DNA from: Prevotella sp. UBA3288
Lineage (GTDB): Bacteria; Bacteroidota; Bacteroidia; Bacteroidales; Bacteroidaceae
Assembly: GCA_002361655.1 (NCBI GenBank)
Contig: DETM01000043.1
Coordinates: forward strand, 551-62,167
Direction of reading: 5' to 3'
DNA: 61,617 nucleotides
Below are positions 18,201-27,545 of this stretch, in pieces. A program made the translations under genes and the position numbers. The notes beneath the pieces were generated by a model, which saw only the letters and a program-made list of their open reading frames with translations, had not been told where the DNA came from and did not search any database. How positions within the stretch are numbered: the first letter of the stretch is position 1; every line of letters begins with the position of its first letter.

Positions 18201-20261
18201 ATGAAAACGATGAAAACGATGATTCAACCGTGGAGTGCAAAGATAGTGAAATGGTGTTTTCCCTTTTGCTTTATGATGCTTTTACCACTTACCATATATG
18301 CACAAATAGGCTCTTGGAAGGCCTATATGTCCTACTATGAGCCACAACAGATTGTCAAGGCACAGAACACCCTCTTTGTGCGTGCCAGCAACAATCTCTA
18401 TCAGTACAACCTCAACGACCACTCCATCGTCACCTACGATAAGACCAATGCACTCAGCGACAACAACATCCGGCTGATCGGTTGGAACAACGAAGCCAAA
18501 CGGCTGCTCATCGTCTACGACAATTCCAACTTCGACATCATGGATATCAACGGCAACGTGAACAATTTAAGTGCGCTCTACAATAAATCAATGACGCAGT
18601 CGAAAGGCATCAACCATATCTATATGGATGGCGTCTATGCCTATCTGGCCACCGACTTCGGAGTCATGAAGGTCAACATGCAACGCTATGAAATCAGCGA
18701 GACTTACAACCTGAAGCAAACGATTTCTGCCGTGGGCATCAACAACGGCAATATCTACGCCAGAACAGCCGATGCTGTAATCGCTGCACCACTGACTGCC
18801 AATCTCATTAACCCCTCCAGTTGGAACACAACAACTGACTATCCTACCAACATCTTCGACCAAGACCTGACCGACTGGAACGAATATCTACAGGTGGTCA
18901 GCACCTTGAAACCTGGCGGCCCGAAATCAAAGTATTTCGGATTCATGAAGTTCATGAACAACCGCCTGTACACCTGTGCAGGTTTCCTTGCTCAGAATAT
19001 TCCCGGAGACATCCAGATTCTTAAAGATAATGAATGGGAGATATACCAGACTGACAACATCTCCGAACAGACTGGCATTGGTTTTTATAATGTCTATTGC
19101 CTCGACTACGACCCCTTGGACGATACCCATGTCTTTGCCGGTGCACGAAGCGGACTCTATGAATTCAGAAACGGACAGTTCGTCAATTTCTTCAATAATG
19201 ATAATAGCCCGATAGAACCATTTGATGGAACAAACAAAGACTACCAATTGGTTACCGGCGTGAAATTCGATACGAAAGGCCATCTGTGGATACTCAACAG
19301 TGAGGGCATCACGCAGTCGCTGATAGAACTCAACACCAACAGGCAGTTCATCTCGCATTCCGTACCGGAACTGATGAAACTCGACAATACGGGCTTCAAG
19401 AACAAGAGTAATCCCGCACTGCTCAATATGATGATTGACAGTCAGGGATACCTCTGGTTCGTCAACGACGACTGGCGCATACCTGCTGCCTACCGCTATA
19501 ACTTGACGACCGGAAATATTAATGTCTATAGCGACTTCCACAATCAGGACGGCGTGGACATCGCTGTTGGCGGCGGCGTCAGATGTATCGCCGAAGACCA
19601 GAACAAGAATATATGGCTGGGCACCAACGTAGGACCCATCCTCATCGAAAACAACCAAATAGACAGTTCGTCACCTGTCTATACACAGGTTAAAGTGCCA
19701 CGCAACGACGGAACCGACTATGCCGACTACCTCTTGTCGGGCGTCGACATCAAAAGCATGGCCATCGATGGTGGCGGACGCAAATGGTTTGGTACCTATG
19801 GCAATGGCGTCTATCTCATCAGTAGTGACAATATGCAGCAAATCCATCATTTCACTACTCAAAATAGCCCACTCCTGTCTGATAATGTGCTCTCCATAGC
19901 CATCAACAACACCACGGGCGAAGTGTTCTTCGGCACTTCAGATGGCCTTTGTTCGTATATGGGTGATGCAGTGACAGCGGTCGAAACAATGACTAAAGAC
20001 GATGTCTATGCCTATCCTAATCCCGTCGTCAGTGGCTACGACGGACTGATCACCATCGTGGGCTTGTCGATGGATGCCGACGTGAAGATTGTATCCACCA
20101 GCGGACAACTAGTGGCTCAGGGACGCTCCAACGGAGGTACCTTCACCTGGAATGGCTGCGACCGCTCCGGCCGGCGTGTCGCCAGCGGTGTCTATATGGT
20201 CGTCACCGCCACCAGCGACGGCTCGAAAGGCACAGTCTGCAAGATTGCTATCATCAAATAA
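18201..20261 (+). CDS. PorZ-like beta-propeller protein of the type IX secretion system
   Basis: Secreted, probably cell-surface protein. A signal peptide (FCFMMLLPLTIYAQ) precedes GSWKAYMSYYEPQQI. Repeated propeller blades follow, with NNLYQYNL, LWFVNDD, IWLGTNVGPI and KWFGTYGNGVYLI patterns as in two-component-regulator propellers. The last 85 residues (VYAYPNPVVS... GVYMVVTATSDG...) form a type IX secretion C-terminal domain. This layout and the 686-residue size match PorZ, which binds A-LPS in the attachment complex of the type IX system; the call rests on architecture, not alignment. The next genes concern surface glycans, which would fit that role. Confidence 0.7.
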   Translation: MKTMKTMIQPWSAKIVKWCFPFCFMMLLPLTIYAQIGSWKAYMSYYEPQQIVKAQNTLFVRASNNLYQYNLNDHSIVTYDKTNALSDNNIRLIGWNNEAKRLLIVYDNSNFDIMDINGNVNNLSALYNKSMTQSKGINHIYMDGVYAYLATDFGVMKVNMQRYEISETYNLKQTISAVGINNGNIYARTADAVIAAPLTANLINPSSWNTTTDYPTNIFDQDLTDWNEYLQVVSTLKPGGPKSKYFGFMKFMNNRLYTCAGFLAQNIPGDIQILKDNEWEIYQTDNISEQTGIGFYNVYCLDYDPLDDTHVFAGARSGLYEFRNGQFVNFFNNDNSPIEPFDGTNKDYQLVTGVKFDTKGHLWILNSEGITQSLIELNTNRQFISHSVPELMKLDNTGFKNKSNPALLNMMIDSQGYLWFVNDDWRIPAAYRYNLTTGNINVYSDFHNQDGVDIAVGGGVRCIAEDQNKNIWLGTNVGPILIENNQIDSSSPVYTQVKVPRNDGTDYADYLLSGVDIKSMAIDGGGRKWFGTYGNGVYLISSDNMQQIHHFTTQNSPLLSDNVLSIAINNTTGEVFFGTSDGLCSYMGDAVTAVETMTKDDVYAYPNPVVSGYDGLITIVGLSMDADVKIVSTSGQLVAQGRSNGGTFTWNGCDRSGRRVASGVYMVVTATSDGSKGTVCKIAIIK

Positions 20262-20303
20262 TCATTCTTAAGTATGCAAAAACATCTATTCTTATAAAAA
20301 AAG

Positions 20304-21716
20304 ATGGTTGGCTCTTTTCTCAAGAAATACATATCCCTTATCTTCATCACCATCGCAACGCCTATCATCTGTTGGGCCGCAGCGGCCATTCTCCCTACTT
20401 TCGACGATTGGACGGCAACAACAAGTCCCGACTTCAGCCCGTTCTTCATCAAAGAGCGATTTCTCTTCTACGGTTATCACTGGCGACCGTTCGATGCCAT
20501 CACCGGCTATATCGTCGGTCGCAACCCACAAGCGCTCTATCCGACGTTTAACCACTGCTGTGTCGTCGTAGGACATTGTGTCAACGCCATACTCATATTC
20601 GTCGTTTGCAGCAAACTAAAATTCAGCCCGACGGCTACCAATGTCACAACACTCTTCTTCTTTATCACACCGGCTGCAATGGCCACCGTACTCGCTGTCG
20701 ACGGTCTCAACCAGACCTATTCGCTATTATGGGGGATGGTGGCATTCCTGATTTACATCAGCCGTATCAGAGCAAAATACTTACTATGGATTCTGGCCAT
20801 TGTTCTGGCTGCAATGTGCAAGGAGAACGGACTCATGTGGGCACTCATCTGTCCTGTCATCGCCTATGGATTCAACCTTACCGGAAAAGCCGCATTCCGA
20901 AAAGATATCCTAATCGGCGTAGCCATCATGGGCTGCTATGCCATCGCTATTTTTATACTGCCGAAAGATATTACAATTCATGAAGAATATGTGCCGACCA
21001 TCACTAAAATAGCCAATAACATCGTCAAATTCCTGTTCACGTCTTTCATCACTGTCGACTATGTCTGGCTACTCCACCAAACAAGCAGAAACCTATGGCT
21101 GGCCGCCATCACTTTCCTGCTTGCACTACCGTTCCTCTATGCCATTTTTATTAAAAACAGTGCCGTCTATAAACAAAAGAAGACCCTATGCTTGCTCTTA
21201 GCGCTGCTCATTGCCGTTACTCCCCACATAGGTACTGTCTTCAGCATGATGCACACCTATGCCGGACTGTCTGTCATTGCTCTCCTCATCGCTGGCGGCA
21301 TCGACCAATATGGGCGGCATCGTAAATTCTACTTTCTCTATTTTCCACTTTTCATCTTAAGTGCCGTCATCATCGACAGCCATTTATACTATACATCCAG
21401 AGAATCGGGCTTAACAGGCAAACGTATGGCTCAGCAAGCCATCAGCAAGACCGGTGAACCCGTTGATAGCGCATTTGTACTCATCGTAGACAATGGCTAT
21501 CCACGCCTTTCTTCTTTTTGTGTCGTTCCTTCCGATGCATTCGGATGGGGCATCGCTGCTAAATATGAGACAAACTACCAATGGCCAAAAGTGACAAGAG
21601 ACTCCACCATACAGTCAGCCCATTCAGCCCATGCCGTCGCCGAAGAAATATTGTCAAGCGGAACATTCGACTGCGTGTGGATTGTAAACAACACCGATAT
21701 TGAAGTCATCAAATAA
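20304..21716 (+). CDS. Polytopic membrane protein, probable GT-C type glycosyltransferase
   Basis: A 470-residue protein with about ten hydrophobic segments. The first luminal loop after TM1 carries acidic residues (PTFDDWTATTSPDF) followed by FFIKERFLFYGYHWRPFDAITGY, the sort of loop that holds catalytic acidic residues in GT-C enzymes using lipid-linked sugars. The C-terminal soluble tail is short. I cannot name the substrate. It lies 12 bases before a DPM1-like GT2 gene, which typically makes a polyprenyl-phosphate sugar for such transferases; together they may glycosylate a surface polymer. Confidence 0.65.
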   Translation: MVGSFLKKYISLIFITIATPIICWAAAAILPTFDDWTATTSPDFSPFFIKERFLFYGYHWRPFDAITGYIVGRNPQALYPTFNHCCVVVGHCVNAILIFVVCSKLKFSPTATNVTTLFFFITPAAMATVLAVDGLNQTYSLLWGMVAFLIYISRIRAKYLLWILAIVLAAMCKENGLMWALICPVIAYGFNLTGKAAFRKDILIGVAIMGCYAIAIFILPKDITIHEEYVPTITKIANNIVKFLFTSFITVDYVWLLHQTSRNLWLAAITFLLALPFLYAIFIKNSAVYKQKKTLCLLLALLIAVTPHIGTVFSMMHTYAGLSVIALLIAGGIDQYGRHRKFYFLYFPLFILSAVIIDSHLYYTSRESGLTGKRMAQQAISKTGEPVDSAFVLIVDNGYPRLSSFCVVPSDAFGWGIAAKYETNYQWPKVTRDSTIQSAHSAHAVAEEILSSGTFDCVWIVNNTDIEVIK

Positions 21717-21728
21717 TAACACACGACT

Positions 21729-22649
21729 ATGAAGACTATCACCATACTGCTACCGGCTTACAACGAGGAAGACTCGTTCGGCGAAATCAGACAGGCTATG
21801 AACCAGGTGCTCATCGACAATCCGAACTACCAGTGGCAGTTTCTCATCATCAACGATGGCAGCACCGATCATACACTCGAAAAGGCTATCTGCCTCTGCA
21901 ACGAAGATAGCCACTACCACTATCTCGACCTCTCGCGCAACTATGGCAAAGAGATAGCCATCATGGCCGGCATTGACCATACGCAGACTGATGCGCTCAT
22001 CATTATGGATGCCGACATGCAACATCCAGTCAGCGTCATACCTGAGATGATCAGATACTGGGAGGAAGGCTTCGACGATGTCTATGCTCAGCGCAGCGCA
22101 TCAGAAGAGTCGTGGCTCAAGCGCATCACCTCTAAAGCCTACTACAACATCCTGCAGTGCTCTACCAGCATAGCCATTCAGAAAGACACCGGCGACTTCC
22201 GACTTCTCGACCGTAAATGTATCGAAGCGCTCAAAAACATGCGTGAGACCGACCGCAACAACAAAGGTATGTTCTCCTGGATAGGATTCAAGAAGAAAGG
22301 CATCGTCTATCAGCAGAAAAAACGGATGCACGGTAAGACGAAGTGGAACTTCTACACACTCCTCAACCTGGCGCTCAACGGCATCACGTCGTTCACCACC
22401 ACACCGCTCCGACTGGCATCGGTCTTCGGCATCGCCGTCTCAGCATTCGCATTCCTCTATCTCTTCTACATCATCATCAAGACCATCATCTTCGGCGACC
22501 CCGTACGCGGCTATCCTACCATCATGGTTACCATACTCTTCCTCGGAGGCATACAACTCATCGCCATCGGCATCATAGGCGAATATCTCAGCCATATCTT
22601 CAACGAGACGAAAAAGCGGCCGGGCTACTTTGTCAGAGAGTATAAGTAG
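21729..22649 (+). CDS. GT2 glycosyltransferase, polyprenyl-phosphate sugar synthase type
   Basis: Likely transfers a sugar from a nucleotide donor to undecaprenyl phosphate. The 306-residue product has the GT2 fold with ITILLPAYNEED at the start, IINDGSTD and MDADMQHP (the DxD-type metal motif at about residues 97-101). QQKKRMHGKTKW follows, and two C-terminal membrane segments (FGIAVSAFAFLYLFYIII, MVTILFLGGIQLIAIGIIGEYL) are as in GtrB/ArnC-like enzymes. The gene sits between a GT-C-like protein and an acyltransferase with gaps of 12 and 6 bases, so one operon is likely. Confidence 0.9.
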   Translation: MKTITILLPAYNEEDSFGEIRQAMNQVLIDNPNYQWQFLIINDGSTDHTLEKAICLCNEDSHYHYLDLSRNYGKEIAIMAGIDHTQTDALIIMDADMQHPVSVIPEMIRYWEEGFDDVYAQRSASEESWLKRITSKAYYNILQCSTSIAIQKDTGDFRLLDRKCIEALKNMRETDRNNKGMFSWIGFKKKGIVYQQKKRMHGKTKWNFYTLLNLALNGITSFTTTPLRLASVFGIAVSAFAFLYLFYIIIKTIIFGDPVRGYPTIMVTILFLGGIQLIAIGIIGEYLSHIFNETKKRPGYFVREYK

Positions 22650-22655
22650 AAAAAC

Positions 22656-23633
22656 ATGCAGAACAGAATGCCATATATCGACAAACTGAAAGCAGTAGCC
22701 ATGCTTTTGGTTGTCATGGGCCATACACTTTTTTTCTCTACCTATCATGAGCAGAAAGCCGTCGACCCGGTGCTCAGCGTCATCTGCACGTTCCACGTAC
22801 CGCTGTTTTTCTTCCTTTCAGGTTTTGTCATCTCCCAGGCTCCTACGATTAAGAAATTCCTGAAAAAAGCCTATAGGTTTCTTACTCCTATGCTAGTGGT
22901 CGGACTTATCAACGCGATGTTGATTGACAAGGTCAGCGACTTCTTTCTGAACGACGGACATAATGGCTATTGGTACCTGCTGACGCTCACCATTTTCTAT
23001 CTGCTCCTCGTGCCATATCGACTGACGCATGAGAAAAGGGACATCCGAACATTTATCATCGACAGTGCTATGACATTGTTCGTCTGGGCTATACTGTATG
23101 TGGCTACCCACCCTTCAGATAGCATACTGATTTCAGCACTCAACCCTTGGGCATGCTTCGCCTACTGGCCGTTCTTTATTCTGGGATATCTGTGTCGTAA
23201 ATACGGATTGACAGACACATTTTCCGACAAACGATGGGCAACGGTTGTTCTGCCTGCAACCTATCTGACACTGCTGTTTGTCTGCTTTCCCAACATCGAC
23301 CGTCTGCCCATCCTGATCGACTTTACAATCGCCGCTATGGCCATTGCAGCACTGCTGTCTGTCTTCAGAACGTATTTCAACAACAGCGAAACATTAGTAG
23401 ACAGGCAATTGCTATACATCGGCAACAACACGCTCAGTGTCTATATCTATCACTACTTCTTCATTCGCTTCATCAACTTGGACTTCCTCACCACCGAAAG
23501 CCTTCCCATCAAACTGATGGTCACCATAACGCTTACCATCGCTATCACCTACGCCTCTATTGCCATCGCACACATCGTACACTATATCACCCAGACGGCG
23601 CATAATGTTTGTCGTCGGACAGGTGAACACTAA
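22656..23633 (+). CDS. Acyltransferase family 3 membrane protein (fucose O-acetylase-like)
   Basis: Integral membrane acyltransferase that probably O-acetylates a surface sugar. The 325-residue product begins RMPYIDKLKAVAMLLVVMGHT, with the histidine of the family's first membrane helix, and has CTFHVPLFFFLSGFVIS, which is the second conserved block. About ten hydrophobic segments follow. It ends the plus-strand glycan operon. Its last 222 bases are also the end of a minus-strand gene (DUF6056-like), an extensive tail-to-tail overlap. Confidence 0.88.
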   Translation: MQNRMPYIDKLKAVAMLLVVMGHTLFFSTYHEQKAVDPVLSVICTFHVPLFFFLSGFVISQAPTIKKFLKKAYRFLTPMLVVGLINAMLIDKVSDFFLNDGHNGYWYLLTLTIFYLLLVPYRLTHEKRDIRTFIIDSAMTLFVWAILYVATHPSDSILISALNPWACFAYWPFFILGYLCRKYGLTDTFSDKRWATVVLPATYLTLLFVCFPNIDRLPILIDFTIAAMAIAALLSVFRTYFNNSETLVDRQLLYIGNNTLSVYIYHYFFIRFINLDFLTTESLPIKLMVTITLTIAITYASIAIAHIVHYITQTAHNVCRRTGEH

Positions 23634-25190
23634 GTAGGAGCGTCCCGACACATTCACGATGCTGTAGCGATAGTCGTCCAATTCATACGTGTCGGCACGA
23701 TAGGCCAACAGACGCTGGTGGGGTAGTAGGGTAGAGGGGTCTTCAGGCTTCAGCAGAAACCTCAGCCTTTTGACCGCCGTGCCCTCAGGCAACCGCCACA
23801 CAAACAGTTTCTGATGCTCATCCTGTTCATAGTGTCGATAAGCAGTGCTGTCGGTCGCTATGCGACTGACGACATCCTCAGGCAGAAACACCATCCGCGA
23901 CTTACCATACAGGGCTGCTGCTTCACGCATATTGATGTCTTCGGCGTTGAAAGCCATATAGCAGCAATAGAAACCGAATTCGGCCGTCGGATTGACATAG
24001 CGGCGGCGCAGATAGTCCATCACCACATTTGTGCCTACAGGGGGTTGTCTGACGGAAATAAGTTCCTTTCCCGGTTGCTGCATCTGGGCAGATATGTAAC
24101 GATAACAGTCAATATTCTGCTGACGCAACACAACAACAGGCACATAGACAGTAAACATGATAACACTGAAAAAGATGGTCACACGCGTCTTCCATCTGTC
24201 TGTGCTCAACACTATCCACAGTCTGACGAGCAACAACAGGGCTATGAAGTCGGCAAAGAACACCACGCGGTCAAGATTGGTACCGCAAAGGAATACAATG
24301 CCCAATGCAATCGTCAGACAGAGATATACATAACGATTCTGTTTCAGTTCTAACTTACAATGTGACTTGTCTTTTATAAAAAGGTAAATCAGCGTCAACA
24401 GCAACAGCCACGATATCTTTAGATTGAACACTATATTGACCACGCCGCTCAACAGTCTACTGAACAGCGTGATGCCTCCGTCGGCACGCAACCAAAGGGC
24501 CGGCGACGCCAGACAGGTGAACATGCCAGCGATATACCATACCATAAACAGAAAAACCGGTTGGTGCACTACGGTCTTCCGGTTGTTCAGTATATAGACC
24601 ATAAAAGTGATGCTGATAGGCAGCGAGATGGCTTCATGACTATTGCCAACGAGCAGCGAGAGGGGAGCGATCAACCAATGAACGGTTTTCGTCTCCTTGC
24701 CCAGTCGGCGGAGAGACAGCAAAAACAATAAGGTGAAAAACGTAACCCACAGATAATTGAAAGTGCCCATGCTCCATAGCATCGTCGTACTTACACCACT
24801 CGATACCACAAACAGAAGAAAACAGATGCTGACAGCAGCGAACAGCCTGTCTCGCTGATGTGCTCCGATCAGTTGTACGCTCATCATGAGCACCATAACG
24901 TACATCAACGCACTGATCACCTGATATACTACCGGCGATGTCAGACACAGAAAAAACTGCCCAAGCGTATGAAACACCCACCGACCGTTCACTATTTGAT
25001 AGTGCACCCATTGCGACTGCAGCAGGTCACTGATACTGCTCACCATCGTCAGCGCTTCTTCTTCATCTGACTGCCATACGAAACGATATGCCATATCGTC
25101 GCTCAATGTCGGCGCATCGAGCCATTGCAGCCAGAGCATGCCCAGAGCCGACAGTACTAAAAACGATAGATAGTGCCTGTTTCCACTCAT
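23412..25190 (-). CDS. DUF6056-like polytopic membrane protein
   Basis: A 592-residue membrane protein with about nine hydrophobic segments. The N-terminus (MLWLQWLDAPTLSDDMAYRF) and the following periplasmic loop with VHYQIVNGRWVFHTL resemble DUF6056 and the 'glucosyltransferase GtrII-like' group; NSHEAIS in a loop is also typical. Function is unknown, probably glycan transfer. The last 74 residues (from about NIMRRLGDIV) are rich in D, E, G and V and are encoded antisense to the acyltransferase gene, so the original end was probably near 23630 and the stop has been lost or moved. It overlaps the start of... the next upstream gene by four bases, giving translational coupling. Confidence 0.75.
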   Translation of the reverse strand: MSGNRHYLSFLVLSALGMLWLQWLDAPTLSDDMAYRFVWQSDEEEALTMVSSISDLLQSQWVHYQIVNGRWVFHTLGQFFLCLTSPVVYQVISALMYVMVLMMSVQLIGAHQRDRLFAAVSICFLLFVVSSGVSTTMLWSMGTFNYLWVTFFTLLFLLSLRRLGKETKTVHWLIAPLSLLVGNSHEAISLPISITFMVYILNNRKTVVHQPVFLFMVWYIAGMFTCLASPALWLRADGGITLFSRLLSGVVNIVFNLKISWLLLLTLIYLFIKDKSHCKLELKQNRYVYLCLTIALGIVFLCGTNLDRVVFFADFIALLLLVRLWIVLSTDRWKTRVTIFFSVIMFTVYVPVVVLRQQNIDCYRYISAQMQQPGKELISVRQPPVGTNVVMDYLRRRYVNPTAEFGFYCCYMAFNAEDINMREAAALYGKSRMVFLPEDVVSRIATDSTAYRHYEQDEHQKLFVWRLPEGTAVKRLRFLLKPEDPSTLLPHQRLLAYRADTYELDDYRYSIVNVSGRSYLVFTCPTTNIMRRLGDIVYDVCDGNRGVGDSDGKRYGDHQFDGKAFGGEEVQVDEANEEVVIDIDTERVVADV

Positions 25191-26098
25191 CGTATGGTGT
25201 TGCTTATCAGTGAATAGAGTTTCCTAAGTCTGACCGACGGCAACGAGAAAAACAGACGCTTCTTCATTGGCATCTTCATACCGCTGATTCTCATGTCGTC
25301 AATAATGTCCTGATAGTATCGGCTACCTTTCCATTTATTTTTCTTTTCACATACAGCCACGGCAAACAAATTAGCCAGACGGTCGTCTAGCATATCCAAC
25401 ATATAGTCATCATGCATTTCAATAGGTATCGAAGCCTTCCTCAGTTCATTAAGTTCGTAGCAGTAGTCGCTTGTCCACATGAATATGTTGCTCGTATGCT
25501 CCTCGCCTTTGTTGTACACAGGCTCGAACACCACTGCTACTGCACGCTCTGTGGCAAACACCAGCCGGAGCCAGAACAGATAGTCTTCACCATTATAAAT
25601 ACGACGAGGCACGTCGAACATCCAGCGTGTAAGCACCCGCCGCCTGTACAGACTGCCCCACGGCACACCAATCGTACCTTCGCCTCGCACCGCCAAATGC
25701 CGAAACTCACTCATCGGTATCAACCGGCGTTCCTCGCCACGCAATGTATAACCATTGCCGAACACTATGTCTGTAGTCTTTGAAATACTGCCACACAGCA
25801 ACGACAGTGCAGAGTGGGGTAGGGTATCGTCAGAATCGACAAAACACACCCATTCGCCAGTGGCCAGAGACACACCTCTCCAACGGGCCTCCGAACGGCC
25901 TTTGTTTTCTTGATGTACTACCTTTATTCTGCGGTCTCTCGCAGCATAGTCATCACAGATGCGTCCGCTACCGTCCGTACTGCCATCATCAACCAGTATC
26001 AGTTCCCAGTCTGTAAACGTCTGACCGAGCACACTCTCAATACAAGCACTGATCGTGTCCTCTGAATGATAGATGGGTATGACGACGGAAACTGTCAT
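25187..26098 (-). CDS. GT2 family glycosyltransferase
   Basis: Cytoplasmic GT-A fold glycosyltransferase. The 303-residue product has VSVVIPIYHSEDTI at the start, LVDDGSTDGSG, then CFVDSDDTLP carrying the DxD-type metal motif at about residues 91-97. The C-terminal region is basic and lacks membrane segments. The acceptor is unknown. Its stop overlaps the start of the DUF6056-like gene by four bases (ATGA type), so the two minus-strand genes form an operon facing the plus-strand glycan genes. Confidence 0.88.
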   Translation of the reverse strand: MTVSVVIPIYHSEDTISACIESVLGQTFTDWELILVDDGSTDGSGRICDDYAARDRRIKVVHQENKGRSEARWRGVSLATGEWVCFVDSDDTLPHSALSLLCGSISKTTDIVFGNGYTLRGEERRLIPMSEFRHLAVRGEGTIGVPWGSLYRRRVLTRWMFDVPRRIYNGEDYLFWLRLVFATERAVAVVFEPVYNKGEEHTSNIFMWTSDYCYELNELRKASIPIEMHDDYMLDMLDDRLANLFAVAVCEKKNKWKGSRYYQDIIDDMRISGMKMPMKKRLFFSLPSVRLRKLYSLISNTIR

Positions 26099-26102
26099 TT
26101 TC

Positions 26103-26199
26103 TCAACTCAAGCATTCTGCTAACTCAAGTATTCTGCTAACTCAACTCAAGCATTCTGTTAACTCAAGCATTCCGCTAACTCAACTCAAGCATTCTGTT
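26103..26199. repeat. Tandem repeats built from the 3' end of nadA
   Basis: Five units of 17 or 22 bases, consensus AACTCAAGCATTCTGCT with an optional extra AACTC. The innermost unit is the coding end of nadA (minus strand, encoding NRMLELS and the stop); the others lie in the spacer before the GT2 gene. Several units would each supply a stop codon. Confidence 0.8.
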
Positions 26200-27168
26200 G
26201 ATAGGTTTCACGGCATCTTTCGCAATGGCAGGGTCTATCTCTATATGCGGCCACTCATATCGCAACGTGTTGTATATCTTCAACAGTGTGTTCATCTTCA
26301 TATACTGACACTCATTGCACGAACACTCTAAACCGCTCTCGCTGATCTCAGGTGGCACAGGGATAAACTGCTTGTCAGGACACACACGCTCCATCTCATG
26401 CAGTATGCCGGCCTCTGTGGCTACGATAAACTGTGATGCACGGTTTTCCCGTGCATACCGCAACATATCAGCCGTACTGCCCTTCACGTCAGCCAACGCC
26501 AAAACAGCACTCTTACACTCTAGGTGCGCCATCACCACTGCATCGGGATAACGCTCCTTCAATTCCACTATCTTTGCCACTGAAAACCGCTCATGTACAT
26601 GGCAACCGCCATTCCACAGCAGCATCTGCCGTCCCGTCACCTCGTTGATATAGTTACCAAGATTATAGTCAGGACCAAAAATCAGTTTGGCATCTTTAGG
26701 CAACTGGTCCACTACTTTCTTAGCATTGCCGCTCGTCACCACCACATCCGTCAATGCCTTTACGGCTGCCGTCGTGTTCACATACGACACTACCTGATAA
26801 CCCGGATGCTCATCCTTGTATTTCTTCAAGTCCTCTGCCCTACAAGAGTCGGCCAGAGAACAGCCGGCATTCAAGTCCGGACACAGTACCGTCTTCTCAG
26901 GCGACAGCAGTTTGCAGGTCTCAGCCATGAAGTGCACGCCGCACATCACCATCATCTTGGCATCTGTCTCCGCTGCCTTGCGGGCCAGAGCCAGCGAGTC
27001 GCCCACAAAGTCGGCCACCTCCTGTATGTCTCCCACCGTATAGTAATGGGCTAGAATAATTGCATCTTTCTCCTTACAGAGTCTACGAATCTCTTGTTTC
27101 AGGTCAGTCCCTTTTTCTGCAGGCTCATCTATGTATCCCTGCTTCTTCCATTCGTTTTTCAACACCAT
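26176..27168 (-). CDS. nadA: Quinolinate synthase
   Basis: Iron-sulphur enzyme of NAD biosynthesis that condenses iminoaspartate with dihydroxyacetone phosphate to quinolinate. From ATG 27168 the product has 330 residues. Motifs include AIILAHYYTVGDIQEVADFVGDS (only its core is diagnostic), MCGVHFMAETCKLL and ECSCNECQYMKMN, which hold the cysteines of the 4Fe-4S cluster, and GGCHVHERF. An upstream in-frame extension of 27 residues through a lysine-rich stretch is improbable. The gene borders the oriC candidate. Its 3' end is repeated in tandem downstream. Confidence 0.95.
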   Translation of the reverse strand: MVLKNEWKKQGYIDEPAEKGTDLKQEIRRLCKEKDAIILAHYYTVGDIQEVADFVGDSLALARKAAETDAKMMVMCGVHFMAETCKLLSPEKTVLCPDLNAGCSLADSCRAEDLKKYKDEHPGYQVVSYVNTTAAVKALTDVVVTSGNAKKVVDQLPKDAKLIFGPDYNLGNYINEVTGRQMLLWNGGCHVHERFSVAKIVELKERYPDAVVMAHLECKSAVLALADVKGSTADMLRYARENRASQFIVATEAGILHEMERVCPDKQFIPVPPEISESGLECSCNECQYMKMNTLLKIYNTLRYEWPHIEIDPAIAKDAVKPINRMLELS

Positions 27169-27236
27169 ATCATTTATTTTATTTTTTCTTTTTTTCTTAA
27201 AAAATAGAAATGAGTAGTATGATGTTCCGTTTATAA

Positions 27237-27545
27237 GTGCAAAACTCACAACCTTTTTCCTTGCTCATCCCGTTCTCCACTCGTGGTTTTTCTCTATCCA
27301 CACCCATTGTGTATTCTTTCTCATTGATAATGAGAGAAGTGCGGACATTATCCACAATTTTACATTTCGGTGCAAAATTACAAAGTTTATATCTTTTTTC
27401 AGTAAAAAAGCGTGGAAAAGTTTCAAAAAACTCATGAAAAACTTGGTGGATATCTACACTCCTTCTGCCTCTATGGTATTTCCACTCACTTATCCACTAT
27501 GTTTTCCACAGAGTTATCCACAATTTTATGCCTTTATTGCCGCTT
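27237..27545. other. oriC: Probable chromosomal replication origin (oriC)
   Basis: Gene-free, AT-rich interval between nadA and the ligase operon. DnaA boxes TTATCCACA are perfect at 27348-27356 and 27514-27522. One-mismatch boxes lie at 27294-27302 (CTATCCACA), 27490-27498 (TTATCCACT) and 27502-27510 (TTTTCCACA). Weaker reverse matches are at 27445-27453 and near 27411. An A/T stretch around 27373-27410 could serve as the unwinding element. In hand-counted 60-base blocks the plus strand is mostly C-rich on the left (C/G 23/10 at 20341, 25/13 at 22381, 22/13 at 2641; one balanced block, 16/15, at 21781) and G-rich on the right (G/C 17/11 at 29401, 19/11 at 49501, 25/10 at 59581), the skew change expected at an origin. 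Confidence 0.85.

Noticed and set aside
23814..24353. 179-codon frame antisense to the DUF6056-like gene
   Set aside because: Shadow of the minus-strand gene; lacks hydrophobic or domain pattern of its own.
27237..27437. 66-codon frame inside the oriC candidate
   Set aside because: AT-rich random-looking peptide with no family resemblance and no ribosome-binding context; the DnaA boxes explain the interval.
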